Shown: one piece after another, positions 23,758-33,100 of the stretch | Layout of the letters: every line of letters starts with the position of its first letter | Position numbering within the stretch: the first letter of the stretch is position 1 | Assembly: GCA_046350655.1 (NCBI GenBank) | Contig: JAXMAB010000004.1 | Coordinates: forward strand, 682,001 to 746,000 | Length of the DNA: 64,000 nucleotides | Reading direction: 5' to 3' | From: JAEUHO01 sp046350655 | Lineage (GTDB): Bacteria; Planctomycetota; PLA2; JAEUHO01 | The notes under the pieces: model-generated | Database searches by the model: none | Told to the model about the DNA's origin: nothing | What the model saw: the letters and a program-made list of their open reading frames with translations, nothing else | Program-made: the position numbers and the translations under genes

Positions 23758-24750
23758 GTGGTCGATCCCCTTGCCCAGGGCGTCCGGGACGGTGAGCCGC
23801 GCGCGATCGCGCGGGCCATCACCCTCGTCGAGGAAGGGGGGCCGGACGGCCTCGCGCTCCTCGCCGCGCTCGCGGGCGCCGTCGGACGCGCGCACCGCGT
23901 CGGCGTCACCGGGCCGCCCGGCGTCGGCAAGTCCACCCTCGTCGCGGCGCTCGCCCGCGCGTGGCGCACCGCCGGCCGGCGCGTCGGCATCGTCGCCGTG
24001 GACCCGACCAGCCCGTTCACCGGCGGCGCGCTCCTCGGCGACCGCGTGCGCATGGGGGCCCACTTCGGCGACCCCGGCGTCTTCATCCGCTCCCTCGCCT
24101 CCCGCGGCGCGCAGGGCGGCGTCTCGCTCGCCACCCACGACGCCGCCGACGTGCTCGACGCCGGCGGCTTCGACCCGGTCGTCGTCGAGACGGTCGGCGT
24201 CGGCCAGGGCGAGGTGGCGATCGCCGGCGTCGCCGACACCGTCGTCGTCGTCGTCGCGCCCGGGCACGGCGACGGCGTCCAGGCCATGAAGGGCGGCGTC
24301 CTCGAGGCCGCCGACCTGATCGTCGTGAACCAGGCCGACCGCGACGGCGCCGAGGGCCTCGCGGCGGAACTCCGCGCCGCCATCGAGCTGCGCGAGGCGG
24401 GGATCCGCCCGCCGGTCCTCCTCACGACGGCCACCAAGGGCGACGGGGTCGAGGCCCTCCGCGACGCCATCGACGCCCACCGCCGCGGGCTCGAGGCGGC
24501 CCCGGCCGACGGCGCCGGCCGCGGCACCGGGGGGCCCGGCGACCTCGCCGGCCGCCGGGCCTCGCGTGCCGAGGCCCGGATCCGCGACGCCGTGGACCGC
24601 GCCCGCGCCGCCGCCTTCTGGGCCGGCCGGACCGGGGCGCTCGCCGGGTGGGTCGAATCGGTGGTCGGCGGGCGGGCGACGGTGGCGGAGGCGGCGAGTA
24701 GGCTCGTCGCGGATCCCTCTCCCACCCCTCCCCCGGAGCGCCGATCGTGA
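23758..24750 (+). CDS. meaB: MeaB/ArgK-type G3E GTPase, methylmalonyl-CoA mutase chaperone
   Basis: GTPase that loads and protects the B12 cofactor of acyl-CoA mutases. The 330-residue protein has Walker A GPPGVGKST (near residue 50), VDPTSPFTGGALLGDRVRM (switch region with the family-specific SPFTGGA), VETVGVGQGE and NQADRDGAEG as the base-recognition motif (NKAD in other members). It starts at GTG 23758, and its stop overlaps the B12-domain gene, consistent with a chaperone-mutase pair. The C-terminal third carries an unusual Gly/Arg-rich insert with AGRRASRAEA, encoded by a palindrome copy. Confidence 0.94.
   Translation: MVDPLAQGVRDGEPRAIARAITLVEEGGPDGLALLAALAGAVGRAHRVGVTGPPGVGKSTLVAALARAWRTAGRRVGIVAVDPTSPFTGGALLGDRVRMGAHFGDPGVFIRSLASRGAQGGVSLATHDAADVLDAGGFDPVVVETVGVGQGEVAIAGVADTVVVVVAPGHGDGVQAMKGGVLEAADLIVVNQADRDGAEGLAAELRAAIELREAGIRPPVLLTTATKGDGVEALRDAIDAHRRGLEAAPADGAGRGTGGPGDLAGRRASRAEARIRDAVDRARAAAFWAGRTGALAGWVESVVGGRATVAEAASRLVADPSPTPPPERRS
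24548..24576 (+). repeat. Intragenic copy of the dispersed palindrome
   Basis: GGCCGCCGGGCCTCGCGTGC is read in frame as GRRASRA in meaB, followed by a partial opposite arm (GAGGCCCGG). Confidence 0.65.
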
Positions 24751-25202
24751 GCCCGGCCCCGTCCGCCCCCGCCACCACGCGCCCGATCCGCGTCCTCGTC
24801 GCGAAGGCGGGGCTCGACGGGCACGACCGCGGCGCCAAGGTCGTCGCCTCGGCGCTCCGCGACGCCGGGTTCGAGGTGATCTACACGGGCCTGCGGCAGA
24901 CCCCCGAGATGATCGCCGAGGCCGCGCTCCAGGAGGACGTGGACGTCGTCGGCCTCTCGATCCACTCCGGGGCGCACATGACCCTCTTCCCGCGCGTCGT
25001 CGCGCTGCTGCGGGAGCGGGGCCTCGGGCACGTGGTTGTCACCGGGGGCGGTATCATCCCGCCGGCGGACGCGAAGGCCCTCGAGGCCGTCGGCGTCGGC
25101 CGACTGTTCGGGCCCGGCACCCCGACCCGTGACCTGGTCGAGTACCTGCGCACGACCGTCGCCGAACGGCGCGCGGCCCGCGCCGCGGGCCCCGTCCGCT
25201 GA
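24747..25202 (+). CDS. Stand-alone B12-binding subunit of an acyl-CoA mutase
   Basis: A 151-residue cobalamin-binding domain like the small subunit or C-terminal domain of methylmalonyl-CoA mutase. It carries the DxHxxG motif GLDGHDRGAK (with the Co-ligating His), GLSIHSGAHM and the GGGIIP loop. It starts with GTG overlapping the meaB stop (GTGA). The catalytic large subunit is not in the window. A two-subunit mutase (methylmalonyl- or isobutyryl-type) encoded partly elsewhere is the likeliest reading. Confidence 0.92.
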   Translation: MSPAPSAPATTRPIRVLVAKAGLDGHDRGAKVVASALRDAGFEVIYTGLRQTPEMIAEAALQEDVDVVGLSIHSGAHMTLFPRVVALLRERGLGHVVVTGGGIIPPADAKALEAVGVGRLFGPGTPTRDLVEYLRTTVAERRAARAAGPVR

Positions 25203-25226
25203 GCCCCCCTCGATGACCTCCCTGCG

Positions 25227-26414
25227 ATGACCTCCCCGACCTCCGTCGAACCCACCGTCCCGAGCCCGTTCCTGACGGAGGAGCACCTCCAGATCCGGGA
25301 GATGGTGCGCGAGTTCGCCGTGCGCGAGGTCGCGCCGCTCGCGGCCGAGCTCGACGAGCACAAGCGCTTCCCGTCCGAGACGATCCCGAAGCTCGCCGAG
25401 CTGGGCCTGCTCGGCGTCCCGTTCTCGCAGGACCTCGGCGGGACGGGGATGGACAACGTCGCGTACATGATCGTGGTCGAGGAGCTGTCGCGCGTCTGCG
25501 GCACGACGGGCATCACCGTCGCGGCCCACACGTCGCTCGGCACCACGCCGATCTACGCGTTCGGCACCGAGGAGCAGAAGCGCCGCTGGGTCCCGAAGCT
25601 CGCGTCCGGCGAGATGCTCGGCGCGTTCGCGCTCACGGAGCCCGCCGCGGGCAGCGACGCCAAGGCGACGAAGGTCACCGCCGTCCGCGACGGCGACCAG
25701 TACGTCGTCAACGGCACGAAGATCTACTGCACCAACGGCACCCACGCCGGGACGATCGTCTTCACGGCGCGCACCGACCCGAAGTCGACGGGCAGCGACT
25801 CGATCTGCGCGTTCGTGGTCGAGAAGGGCACGCCGGGGCTGCACTACGGCAAGCTCGAGGACAAGCTCGGCCTCCGCGGCAGCGACACGCGCGAGATCGT
25901 CTTCCAGGACTGCCGCATCCCGGCCGCGAACCGCCTCGGGCCCGAGGGCGGCGGCTTCGCGCAGTTCATGAAGACGCTCGAGGGCGGCCGCATCTCCATC
26001 GGCGCCATGGCCCTCGGGCTCGCCCAGGGCGCGCTCGACGTCGCGCTCCCGCACGCGCGCGAGCGCAAGCAGTTCGGCCAGCGCCTCATCGACATGCAGG
26101 CCGTCGGCAACCGCCTCGCCGACATGGCCATGGAGATCCAGGCCGCGCGCAACCTCGTCTACGAGGCCGCGTGGCGCAAGGACCGCGGGCTGCCGTTCGC
26201 GCTCAACGGCTCGTTCGCGAAGCTCTTCGCGAGCGAGGTCGGCATGCGCGCGGCGCACTCCGCCGTCCAGGTCCTCGGCGGCATCGGCTACACGCGCGAG
26301 TACCCCGCCGAGCGCATCCTGCGCGACGTGAAGCTCTGCGAGATCGGCGAGGGCACGAGCGAGATCCAGCGCCTCGTGATCACGCGCCACCTCGACAAGC
26401 AGGCGGGCAGCTAG
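25227..26414 (+). CDS. Acyl-CoA dehydrogenase (butyryl-CoA dehydrogenase-like)
   Basis: A 395-residue FAD-dependent dehydrogenase with LTEPAAGSDAKATKT-like FAD contacts (read as LTEPAAGSDAKATKV), RKQFGQRL in the helical domain, VQVLGGIGYTREYPAERILR, and the catalytic Glu in GEGTSEIQRLVITRHL. Spacing to the B12-domain gene is 24 bp, so it may belong to the meaB operon and process a branched or short acyl-CoA linked to the mutase. A five-codon open frame (ATG at 25212) that starts with the same ten bases precedes the real start, a small direct duplication of the start region. Confidence 0.94.
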   Translation: MTSPTSVEPTVPSPFLTEEHLQIREMVREFAVREVAPLAAELDEHKRFPSETIPKLAELGLLGVPFSQDLGGTGMDNVAYMIVVEELSRVCGTTGITVAAHTSLGTTPIYAFGTEEQKRRWVPKLASGEMLGAFALTEPAAGSDAKATKVTAVRDGDQYVVNGTKIYCTNGTHAGTIVFTARTDPKSTGSDSICAFVVEKGTPGLHYGKLEDKLGLRGSDTREIVFQDCRIPAANRLGPEGGGFAQFMKTLEGGRISIGAMALGLAQGALDVALPHARERKQFGQRLIDMQAVGNRLADMAMEIQAARNLVYEAAWRKDRGLPFALNGSFAKLFASEVGMRAAHSAVQVLGGIGYTREYPAERILRDVKLCEIGEGTSEIQRLVITRHLDKQAGS

Positions 26415-26469
26415 GTGGCGGGCCGCGTCCCCGCGACCGCGCGTCCCGCCGTCGGGCCCCGGTCGTGCG

Positions 26470-26493
26470 CGGGGGACGCGAGGCCCGGCGGCC
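26470..26493 (+). repeat. Dispersed palindrome, half copy
   Basis: GGGGACGCGAGGCCCGGCGG lies in the gap between the acyl-CoA dehydrogenase stop and the TPR gene. Confidence 0.7.
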
Positions 26494-26512
26494 GTCGCGG
26501 GGAGGCCTGACG

Positions 26513-27961
26513 ATGCCGCTCTTCGGCGGGGGCCTCTTCGGCGGCGGGACGGCCGACCTCAAGCAGGGCCTCGCGCGGCTCGAGGCGGGCGACCTCGACG
26601 GCGCGATGCGGCTCCTCGACCGCGCCGTCGCGCGGCTGCCGAAGGACGCCCGCGCGCGATACGCCCGCGCCCGGGCCCACGCCGCGCGCGGCGACGTCGC
26701 GGCGGCGGAGCGCGACTTCGGCGCCGCGGTCGGCCTCGACCCGGACTGGGCGCTGCCGCGGTTCGGGCGCGCCTGGGCGCGGCTGCGCGCGGGGGACGCG
26801 GCGGGCGCGGCCGACGACGCCGGCGCGGGGCTCGCCCTCGACCCGACGCGCGCGGACGCCTGGTTCAACCGCGCGCAGGCCCGCGTCCGGCTCGGCGACG
26901 TCGTCGGCGCGATCGCCGACCTCGACGAGGCCGTCGAGCGCGCCCCGACGTGGGCCGCGCCGCGGCTCGAGCGGGCCCGCCTGCGCCGGGCCCGGCGCGA
27001 ACTGGGCGGGGCCGTCGCCGACTTCGGCGCCGTGATCTCGCTCGACGGCGTGACGGCCGAGGCGCGGCGCGAGGCCCTCGTGGGCCGCGGCAACGCGCGG
27101 CGCGCGGCCGGCGACCTCGCCGGGGCCGCGGCGGACCTCGCGGCCGCCGTCGAGGTCGCGCCGGCGTTCGTGGCCGCGTGGTGCGCGCTCGGCCACGTGC
27201 GCCTCGCCGCCGGCGACGCGGCGGGCGCCGCGACGGCGTTCGACCGGGCGCTCGCCCTCGACCCGACCCGCGCCGACGCGTGGTACGGCCGCGCCACGGC
27301 GCGGGAGGCGCTCGACGACGTCGAAGGGGCGCTCCTCGACCTCGAGCGGGCCATGGAGGCCGATCCGGGCACGTCCGCCGAGTGGTACGCCCGGGGCCAC
27401 CGCAACGCGACGAAGGGCCGCTGGGCCGCCGCGCTCGCGGACTTCGCGCGCGCCGTCGACCGCGACCCGACGTCGGCCCTCGCCCTCCTCGCGCGCGCGG
27501 ACGCGAAGGCGGCCCTCGGCGACCGCGACGGCGCGCTCGCCGACTACGACACGGCCCTCGCCTTCGATCGCACGCTCCTCGAGGGCTGGGTGAACCGCGC
27601 CGTCGCCCGCGCCGAGGCGGGCGACCTCGTCGGCGCGGCGCACGACCTCTCGCAGGCGCTCGTCCTCGACCCCGGCTCGCTCGACCTGCTCGAGGCCCGC
27701 GGCGAGGCGCGCTGGGCCCTCGGCGATGCCGACGGGGCGGTCGGCGACTGGGACCGTGTGGTCGAGCGGGCGCCGGCGCGCGCGAGCGTGCGGCGGTTGC
27801 GCGGCGCGGCCCGGCTGTCGTACGGCGACGAGGCCGGGGCCGCCGCCGACCTCGCCCGGTTCCTCGAGGTCGCGGGCGACGATCCCGAGGCCGCGGCGGT
27901 CCGCGACGTCGTCGAGGCGCTGCGCGAGCGCGGCGTCACGCCCGGCGCCGCGGCCGCCTGA
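26513..27961 (+). CDS. TPR-repeat protein
   Basis: A 482-residue protein made almost entirely of about 13 tetratricopeptide repeats of 34 residues, from a short Gly/Phe-rich start (MPLFGGGLFGGG). Repeats show the W/G/Y/A/P pattern, for example ALDPTRADAWYGRATAREAL. There is no signal peptide and no membrane helix, so it is a cytoplasmic scaffold of unknown partner. The ECF sigma factor gene follows on the same strand after 90 bp, and a regulatory link is possible but not shown. The start ATG is where the frame leaves the palindrome-bearing gap. Confidence 0.85.
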   Translation: MPLFGGGLFGGGTADLKQGLARLEAGDLDGAMRLLDRAVARLPKDARARYARARAHAARGDVAAAERDFGAAVGLDPDWALPRFGRAWARLRAGDAAGAADDAGAGLALDPTRADAWFNRAQARVRLGDVVGAIADLDEAVERAPTWAAPRLERARLRRARRELGGAVADFGAVISLDGVTAEARREALVGRGNARRAAGDLAGAAADLAAAVEVAPAFVAAWCALGHVRLAAGDAAGAATAFDRALALDPTRADAWYGRATAREALDDVEGALLDLERAMEADPGTSAEWYARGHRNATKGRWAAALADFARAVDRDPTSALALLARADAKAALGDRDGALADYDTALAFDRTLLEGWVNRAVARAEAGDLVGAAHDLSQALVLDPGSLDLLEARGEARWALGDADGAVGDWDRVVERAPARASVRRLRGAARLSYGDEAGAAADLARFLEVAGDDPEAAAVRDVVEALRERGVTPGAAAA

Positions 27962-27987
27962 CCCCCGTCGCGGCGGGCGCCGGCGCA

Positions 27988-28008
27988 GGCCGCCGGCCTC
28001 GCGTCCCG
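27988..28008 (+). repeat. Dispersed palindrome, half copy
   Basis: GGCCGCCGGCCTCGCGTCCC (one G shorter than the consensus) lies directly after the TPR gene. Confidence 0.6.
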
Positions 28009-28038
28009 GAAGGGCGGACGGCCTCGCCGTTTCCCGCC

Positions 28039-28044
28039 TACGAT
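28039..28044 (+). promoter_or_regulatory. Candidate -10 box of a leaderless ECF sigma factor transcript
   Basis: TACGAT, then six G, then the ATG at 28051. Confidence 0.5.
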
Positions 28045-28050
28045 GGGGGG

Positions 28051-28629
28051 ATGCCGACGCAAGGCGAGGTCACGAAGCTGCTCGCGAAGGTGCGCCTCGG
28101 CGACACCGACGCCGAGGAGCGCGTGTTCGCGCTCCTCTACGACGACATGACGCGCATCGCGCAGCGGCTCTTCCGCTCGCAGCGGCCGCACCACACGCTG
28201 GAGCCGTCGGCGCTCGTCCACGAGGCGTACCTGAAGATCGCGGGCGCGGGCAACGAGTCGTCGTGGCAGGACAGCGCGCACGCGCTCGCGGTGGCCGCGC
28301 GGGCCATGCGGCAGGTGCTCGCGAACCACGCGCGCGACCGCGCGGCGGGCAAACGCGGCGGGCCCGACCGCGGGGAGCGCGTGACGGTGTCGGGCGTCAG
28401 CGACGGCGAGGGGCGCGAGGTGGACGCGGCCGCGCTCCACGAGGCGCTCGAGCACCTGGCCGCGCTCGACCAGCGCCAGGCGCGCATCGCGGAGCTCCGC
28501 GTGCTGGCGGGGCTCGAGATCGAACGGATCGCGACGCTCGTGGGCGTCTCGCCGCGCACCGTCGAGCTCGACTGGAAGATGGCGAAGGCGACCCTCAAGC
28601 GCCTGCTCGCCGACGCCGGCCAGGGCTGA
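28051..28629 (+). CDS. ECF sigma factor, TIGR02999-like family
   Basis: A 192-residue RNA polymerase sigma factor with regions 2 and 4 only. The motif HTLEPSALVHEAYLKIAG and the alanine-rich region 2.4 (ALAVAARAMRQVLANHARDR) are typical of the TIGR02999 group common in planctomycetes and acidobacteria. Region 4 has LDQRQARIAELRVLAGLEIE and the helix-turn-helix IATLVGVSPRTVELDWKMA. No anti-sigma gene is adjacent. In this group control often comes from linked Ser/Thr kinases, and such a kinase lies 1.5 kb away at 30124. The gene converges with the DUF2156 gene, leaving 8 bp between stops. Confidence 0.93.
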   Translation: MPTQGEVTKLLAKVRLGDTDAEERVFALLYDDMTRIAQRLFRSQRPHHTLEPSALVHEAYLKIAGAGNESSWQDSAHALAVAARAMRQVLANHARDRAAGKRGGPDRGERVTVSGVSDGEGREVDAAALHEALEHLAALDQRQARIAELRVLAGLEIERIATLVGVSPRTVELDWKMAKATLKRLLADAGQG

Positions 28630-28637
28630 CCGCGCCG

Positions 28638-29558
28638 TCAGGCGCGGAGCGTGAGGTCGTAGAGCGGCGCGATCTCGATCGGGTGGTACGAGCGCTTCGC
28701 CTGGCGCAGGCCCTCGTCGCCGAGGTCCTCCTCGCGGTTGACGATGCCGCAGCCGAGGGCGGCGATCGCGCGGGCCGACGCGCGGTTGACGACCTGGTAG
28801 AGGCCCTTGAACGCGCGGTCGGCCTTCTCGAAGTGCACCGCCGCGACGTCGGCGTCGAGCCGCTCGAACACGCTGAACGCCACCGGCCGGCCGTCCACCC
28901 GGACGAGCACGCCCGCCTGCTCGAGCGTCTCGAAGGCCGCCATGGTCGCGTCGAGGGCCGCCGCCTCGTCGCGCAGCGAGGCCGCGACGTCGTCGCCCGT
29001 GGCGGCGCGCGCGATCGCGCGGAGGACCTCGCGGCACGCGTCGTGGCAGCCGGCGTCGAGCGGGGCCACCACGTGGTCCGGGTGCTGCGCCTCGAACTGC
29101 GCGACGAGGTTGCGCTTCTTCGCGTACCGGCGCCCGGGCAGGTCGGCGAGGTCGCGCGCGCGGTAGAGGTAGTTGGCGCCCGCGACGTCCTCGACGGCGT
29201 CGAAGTGCGCGGCGAGCGCGGGGTGCGTCGCGAGGAAGTCGCCCGCGACGCTCAGGAGCTTCAGCGGGTACGGCAGCCGGCGCGCCTCGGCGAGGAGCGC
29301 GTCGAGGCACGGGCCGTCCACGGGGCCGAGCGGTTGCAGCAGGTGGAGCTCGCCGGCGGGGCCGTGCGGCCGGCAGATCCACACGCAGTCGGGCCCGGCG
29401 CGCGTCCAGCGGAAGCCGTAGGGCTTGCTCCACGCGTAGAGGGACGCGAACGTGTAGCCGGAGATCCGCTGCGGGAACCGGCGCAGGAGCGCCTGCAGCC
29501 CGGCCTTGTCGTCGAGGGTGATCGGGGCGAACTCGCGCCCGAGGAACGGGGTCGTCAC
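28638..29558 (-). CDS. DUF2156 / phosphatidylglycerol lysyltransferase C-terminal-like protein
   Basis: A 306-residue acyltransferase-fold (double GNAT) protein resembling the soluble domain of MprF, which modifies lipids with amino acids. Visible family blocks are SLYAWSKPYGFRWTRAG, ANYLYRARDLADLPGRRYAK, KRNLVAQF, and near the end VHFEKADRAFKGLYQVVNR. The membrane flippase part of MprF is absent, so the substrate is unknown. It starts at GTG 29558, overlapping the stop of the upstream GNAT gene (GTGA), so the two are coupled. Confidence 0.87.
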   Translation of the reverse strand: MTTPFLGREFAPITLDDKAGLQALLRRFPQRISGYTFASLYAWSKPYGFRWTRAGPDCVWICRPHGPAGELHLLQPLGPVDGPCLDALLAEARRLPYPLKLLSVAGDFLATHPALAAHFDAVEDVAGANYLYRARDLADLPGRRYAKKRNLVAQFEAQHPDHVVAPLDAGCHDACREVLRAIARAATGDDVAASLRDEAAALDATMAAFETLEQAGVLVRVDGRPVAFSVFERLDADVAAVHFEKADRAFKGLYQVVNRASARAIAALGCGIVNREEDLGDEGLRQAKRSYHPIEIAPLYDLTLRA

Positions 29559-29974
29559 GTCGCCCCCTCCGGCCGCAGCCGCATGGGCACGAACCCCTCG
29601 AGCGGGCGGAAGCCCAGCCGCGCGTAGAACGCGGCCGTGCCCGGCTCGGCGAGCAGCCCGATCCACTCGAGCCCGCGCGCGGTGGCGTGCGCGGCGAGCC
29701 GGCGGATCAGCTCGGCGCCGATGCCCCGCCCCCGGTGCGACGGGAGCACGACGACGTCCTGCAGGTAGGCGTCGCTCGCGCCGTCGGAGAGGGCCCGGCC
29801 CATGCCCACCGCGCGGCCGTCCTCGACCGCGACGAGGAACGCGAAGCTGCCCGCGACGAGCCCCGGCACCGCGGCGCGGGCCGCGGGGCTCTCGCGCCAC
29901 CAGCCCCCGGCCTCGTAGAGCGCGACGATCTCGTCGGTCGGCCACGCCCGCACCCATTGGTAGTCGATCGGCAC
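29555..29974 (-). CDS. GNAT family N-acetyltransferase
   Basis: A 139-residue acetyltransferase with the acetyl-CoA loop LPSHRGRGIGAELIRRLAAH and the C-terminal FYARLGFRPLEGF. I take the GTG at 29974 (VPIDYQWVRAWPTDEI) as start because the fold begins there; the frame is open 44 codons further up but with Arg/Pro-rich filler. A TAGGCT hexamer lies about 33 nt upstream. It is the first gene of a two-gene operon with the DUF2156 protein. Confidence 0.86.
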   Translation of the reverse strand: MPIDYQWVRAWPTDEIVALYEAGGWWRESPAARAAVPGLVAGSFAFLVAVEDGRAVGMGRALSDGASDAYLQDVVVLPSHRGRGIGAELIRRLAAHATARGLEWIGLLAEPGTAAFYARLGFRPLEGFVPMRLRPEGAT

Positions 29975-30123
29975 CGGAGTCGCCCCCCGACGGAGGCGCG
30001 CGAGCCTACGCCGCCCGCGCCCGCGCGCCCGGATCCGCCGCGGGTGGGGGGGACGCCCCGGGCTCCCCGGGACGACGCCCCGCGGTCCGCGGGCCCCGGG
30101 TAGCATCCGCGGCCCGGAGCCCC

Positions 30124-33100
30124 GTGGACCCCGCCCGCTACCAGCGCCTGCGCGAGCTCGTCCACGCCGTGGCGGACACCCCGCTCCCGCAACGCGAGGC
30201 CCGGCTGCGCGCGCTGGCGGCCGGCGACGCGGCGCTCGTCCGCGACGCCCTCGCGATGCTCACCGACCCCGGCGTGCGCACCGAGCAGTTCGTGGCCCGC
30301 GCGACGCCCGTCGGCGAGGCACCGGGCCTCGCGTTGGCGCCCGGGGTGCTCGTCGGCCGGTACCGGCTCGGCGCCGAGCTCGGCCGCGGCGGGATGGGAA
30401 TCGTGCACGAGGCGGTGGACGTCGCGACGGGCGCCGAGGTCGCGCTGAAGGTGCTCCTGCCGGGCCTGCTCGCGCTGCCGTCGGTGCGCGAGCGTTTCCT
30501 GCGCGAGGCGCGGCTCGGCCTCTCGATCGCGCACGAGAACGTCGTGCGCGGGCTCGACGTCGGCGAGGCCGACGTGGGTGGTCGGTCGGTCCACTTCCTC
30601 GTGATGGAGCGGGTGCGCGGCCGCACGCTCCGGCGTCTGCTCGTCGAGATGGGGACCGTCCCGGAGGCGCTCGTCCGCGAGATCGGGCGGCAGGCGGCGG
30701 CGGGCCTCGCCGCGCTGCACGAGGCCGGCGTCGTGCACCGCGACGTGAAGCCGGAGAACGTGCTGCTGACCGACGACCGGCGCGTGCGGATCATGGACCT
30801 CGGCGTCGCGAAGGTCGGCGGCGTCGAGGTCGCGTTGACCGTCGAGGGGCAGTTCGTCGGCTCGCTGCAGTACGCGGCGCCGGAGCAGGCCGCGGGCGGC
30901 GAGGTGGGCCCGGCGGCCGACCTGTACGCGCTCGGGGTCGTCCTGCACGAGCTCGCGACCGGCGCGCCGCCGTTCCCCGGCGACGACGCGGTGGCGCTCC
31001 TGCGCGCGCACGCGGACGTCGTGCCCGCGCGAGCGAACGTCCGCAACCCCGCGGTGAGCGACTTCCTGGCGGAGGTCGTCGCGACGCTCCTCGAGAAGCG
31101 GCCGGCGGACCGGTTCCCGTCGGCGGCCGAGCTCGCGCGCGTGCTCGCGGGGGGCGAGGTCGCGCCGTGGTGGGCCGAGCGCCGGCGCACGCTCCGGCCG
31201 CGCCGCGCGGCGCCCGCCGCCGCGCCGACGCGCCTCGTGGGGCGCGACCGTGAGCGCGACGTGCTGCTCGCGGCGTGGCGCGAGGCCGTCGACGGCCGCG
31301 GCAGCGTCGTCTACGTCGAGGGCGAGGCCGGCGTCGGCAAGTCGCGGCTCGTGGACGAGGTCGTGCGCACCGCGACCGAGCGCGGGGCCCTCGTGCTGCG
31401 GACGCAGTTCACGCCGGGCGGCGGCGCGCCGAGCCTGCGCGACGCCCTGTCGAGCGCGATCCCCGAGACGTCGCCCGAGACCGAGCTCGCGCGGCGGCTC
31501 GACGTCCCGCTGCCGGTCGCCGCGGCGTACGCCGCGCACCTCCGCCGACGGCCGGTGCCCGCGGGCAGCGAGCCGCTGTCGCCGGCGGCCGCGGGCCTGC
31601 TCGCCGGTCGCCTGCTCCGGTCGCTGACCGACGACGGCCCGGTGCTGTGGGTCGTCGAGGACCTCCACCACGCGTCGCCCGACGCGCTGCGCCGCGTGCC
31701 CGTGCTCGCGCGCGCGGCGGAGGCGCACCGGCTGCTGTTCGTCGTGACCGCGAGGCCCGGCGCGGACCCGGCCACGGTCGTGTCGCTCTCGCTGCTGCCC
31801 GCCTCGGACCGCATCGACCTGGGCCGTCTCGACGACGCCGCGGTGCGCGCGCTCGTCGCGGCGTGGGTCGGCGACTCGGTGGTCGGCGCGCGGCTCGCCG
31901 ACGTCGTGGCCCCGCGCGCCGACGGCGTCGCGCTGTTCGTCGTGGAGATGCTGCGCGACCTCGAGCGGCGCGGGCTGCTCGCGCGGGGGCCGGCGGGGGC
32001 CGCGCTCGGCGCGGGCGCGTTGTCGAGCGTGGGCCCGCCGCGCGCCCTGCGCGACCTCCTGCGCGCGCGGCTCGCCGCCGTCGCGCCGGCCGACCGCGCG
32101 GTCCTCGACCTCGGCGCGGTCGAGGGCGTCGAGTTCGACCCCGACCTGCTCGCGAAGGCCCGCGGCGTGCCGCGGCTCGAGGTGCTCGAGGCCCTCGGGC
32201 GGCTCGAGCGCACGCACGAGCTCCTGCGCAGCGGGCCGCGGCGGTTCCGCTTCGACCACCAGCTGCTCCGCGACACCGTCTACGAGGACCTCTCGCCCGC
32301 GCTGCGCGCGGAGCTCCACGCGCGGCTCGCCGACGCGCTCGAGGTCGGCGCGCCGGACCCGCTGCCCGGCGACCTCGCCGTGCGGGTCGTCGCGCACCGG
32401 CTCCTCGGCCCGGCGCCGGAGACGGCGGCGCGCTGGCTCTGGGTCGCGGTGAAGCACCTGAACGGCGCGGCGCGGAAGGCGGAGGCGTACGCGATGCTGC
32501 GGCGCGCGCTCGACGTGCCCGGCATGCTCGCGGGCACCGCCCGCGTCGATGCGCTGATCTCGACGACCCGATTCGGCAACCACCTCGGGCGCGGCCGCGA
32601 GCTGCCGGCGCTGTGGGACGAGGCGGAGGCGCTCCTCGGGCCCGACGGCGACCCGGTGCGCCGCGGCAGCGTCGCGATCGGCCGCGGCTACCACGCGCTC
32701 GACGCCGCCGACTTCACGACCGCCGAGCGGTGCGCGGAGGTCGCGCGCGGGATCTACGAGCGGCTCGGCGACGTCCACGCGCTCGTGGACGCGACGGGCG
32801 TCCTCGGGAAGGTGCGGTGGTGCCAGGGCCGCCACGAGGAGGCGCGCGCGCTGCACGAGCGCGCCGTCGCGACCGCGCGGGCCGCCGGCCTCACGTTGGC
32901 CACGGCCCGCGCGGACGCGGACCTCGCGGTGGCGCTCCACGAGATGGGCCACTTCGCCGACGCGGAGGCGCGGTACCGCGCGTCGCTCGCCGTGCTGCGG
33001 GCCCACGGCGACCCCGTCAACGAGGCGATCACGATGATCTGCCTCGCGAACGTGCTGCTCGACCAGGGCCGCCGCGCGGAGGCGGCCCCGCTCTACGACG

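Noticed and set aside
22803..26390. A 1195-codon minus-strand open frame over meaB and acyl-CoA dehydrogenase
   Set aside because: Pure shadow of conserved plus-strand genes; no homology-like motif.
30321..30336. Palindrome copy encoding APGLALAPG in the intact kinase
   Set aside because: GGGCCTCGCGT matches there, but flanks do not, and Gly-Leu-Ala is a natural result of local codon use. The same applies to 34486 and 45042.
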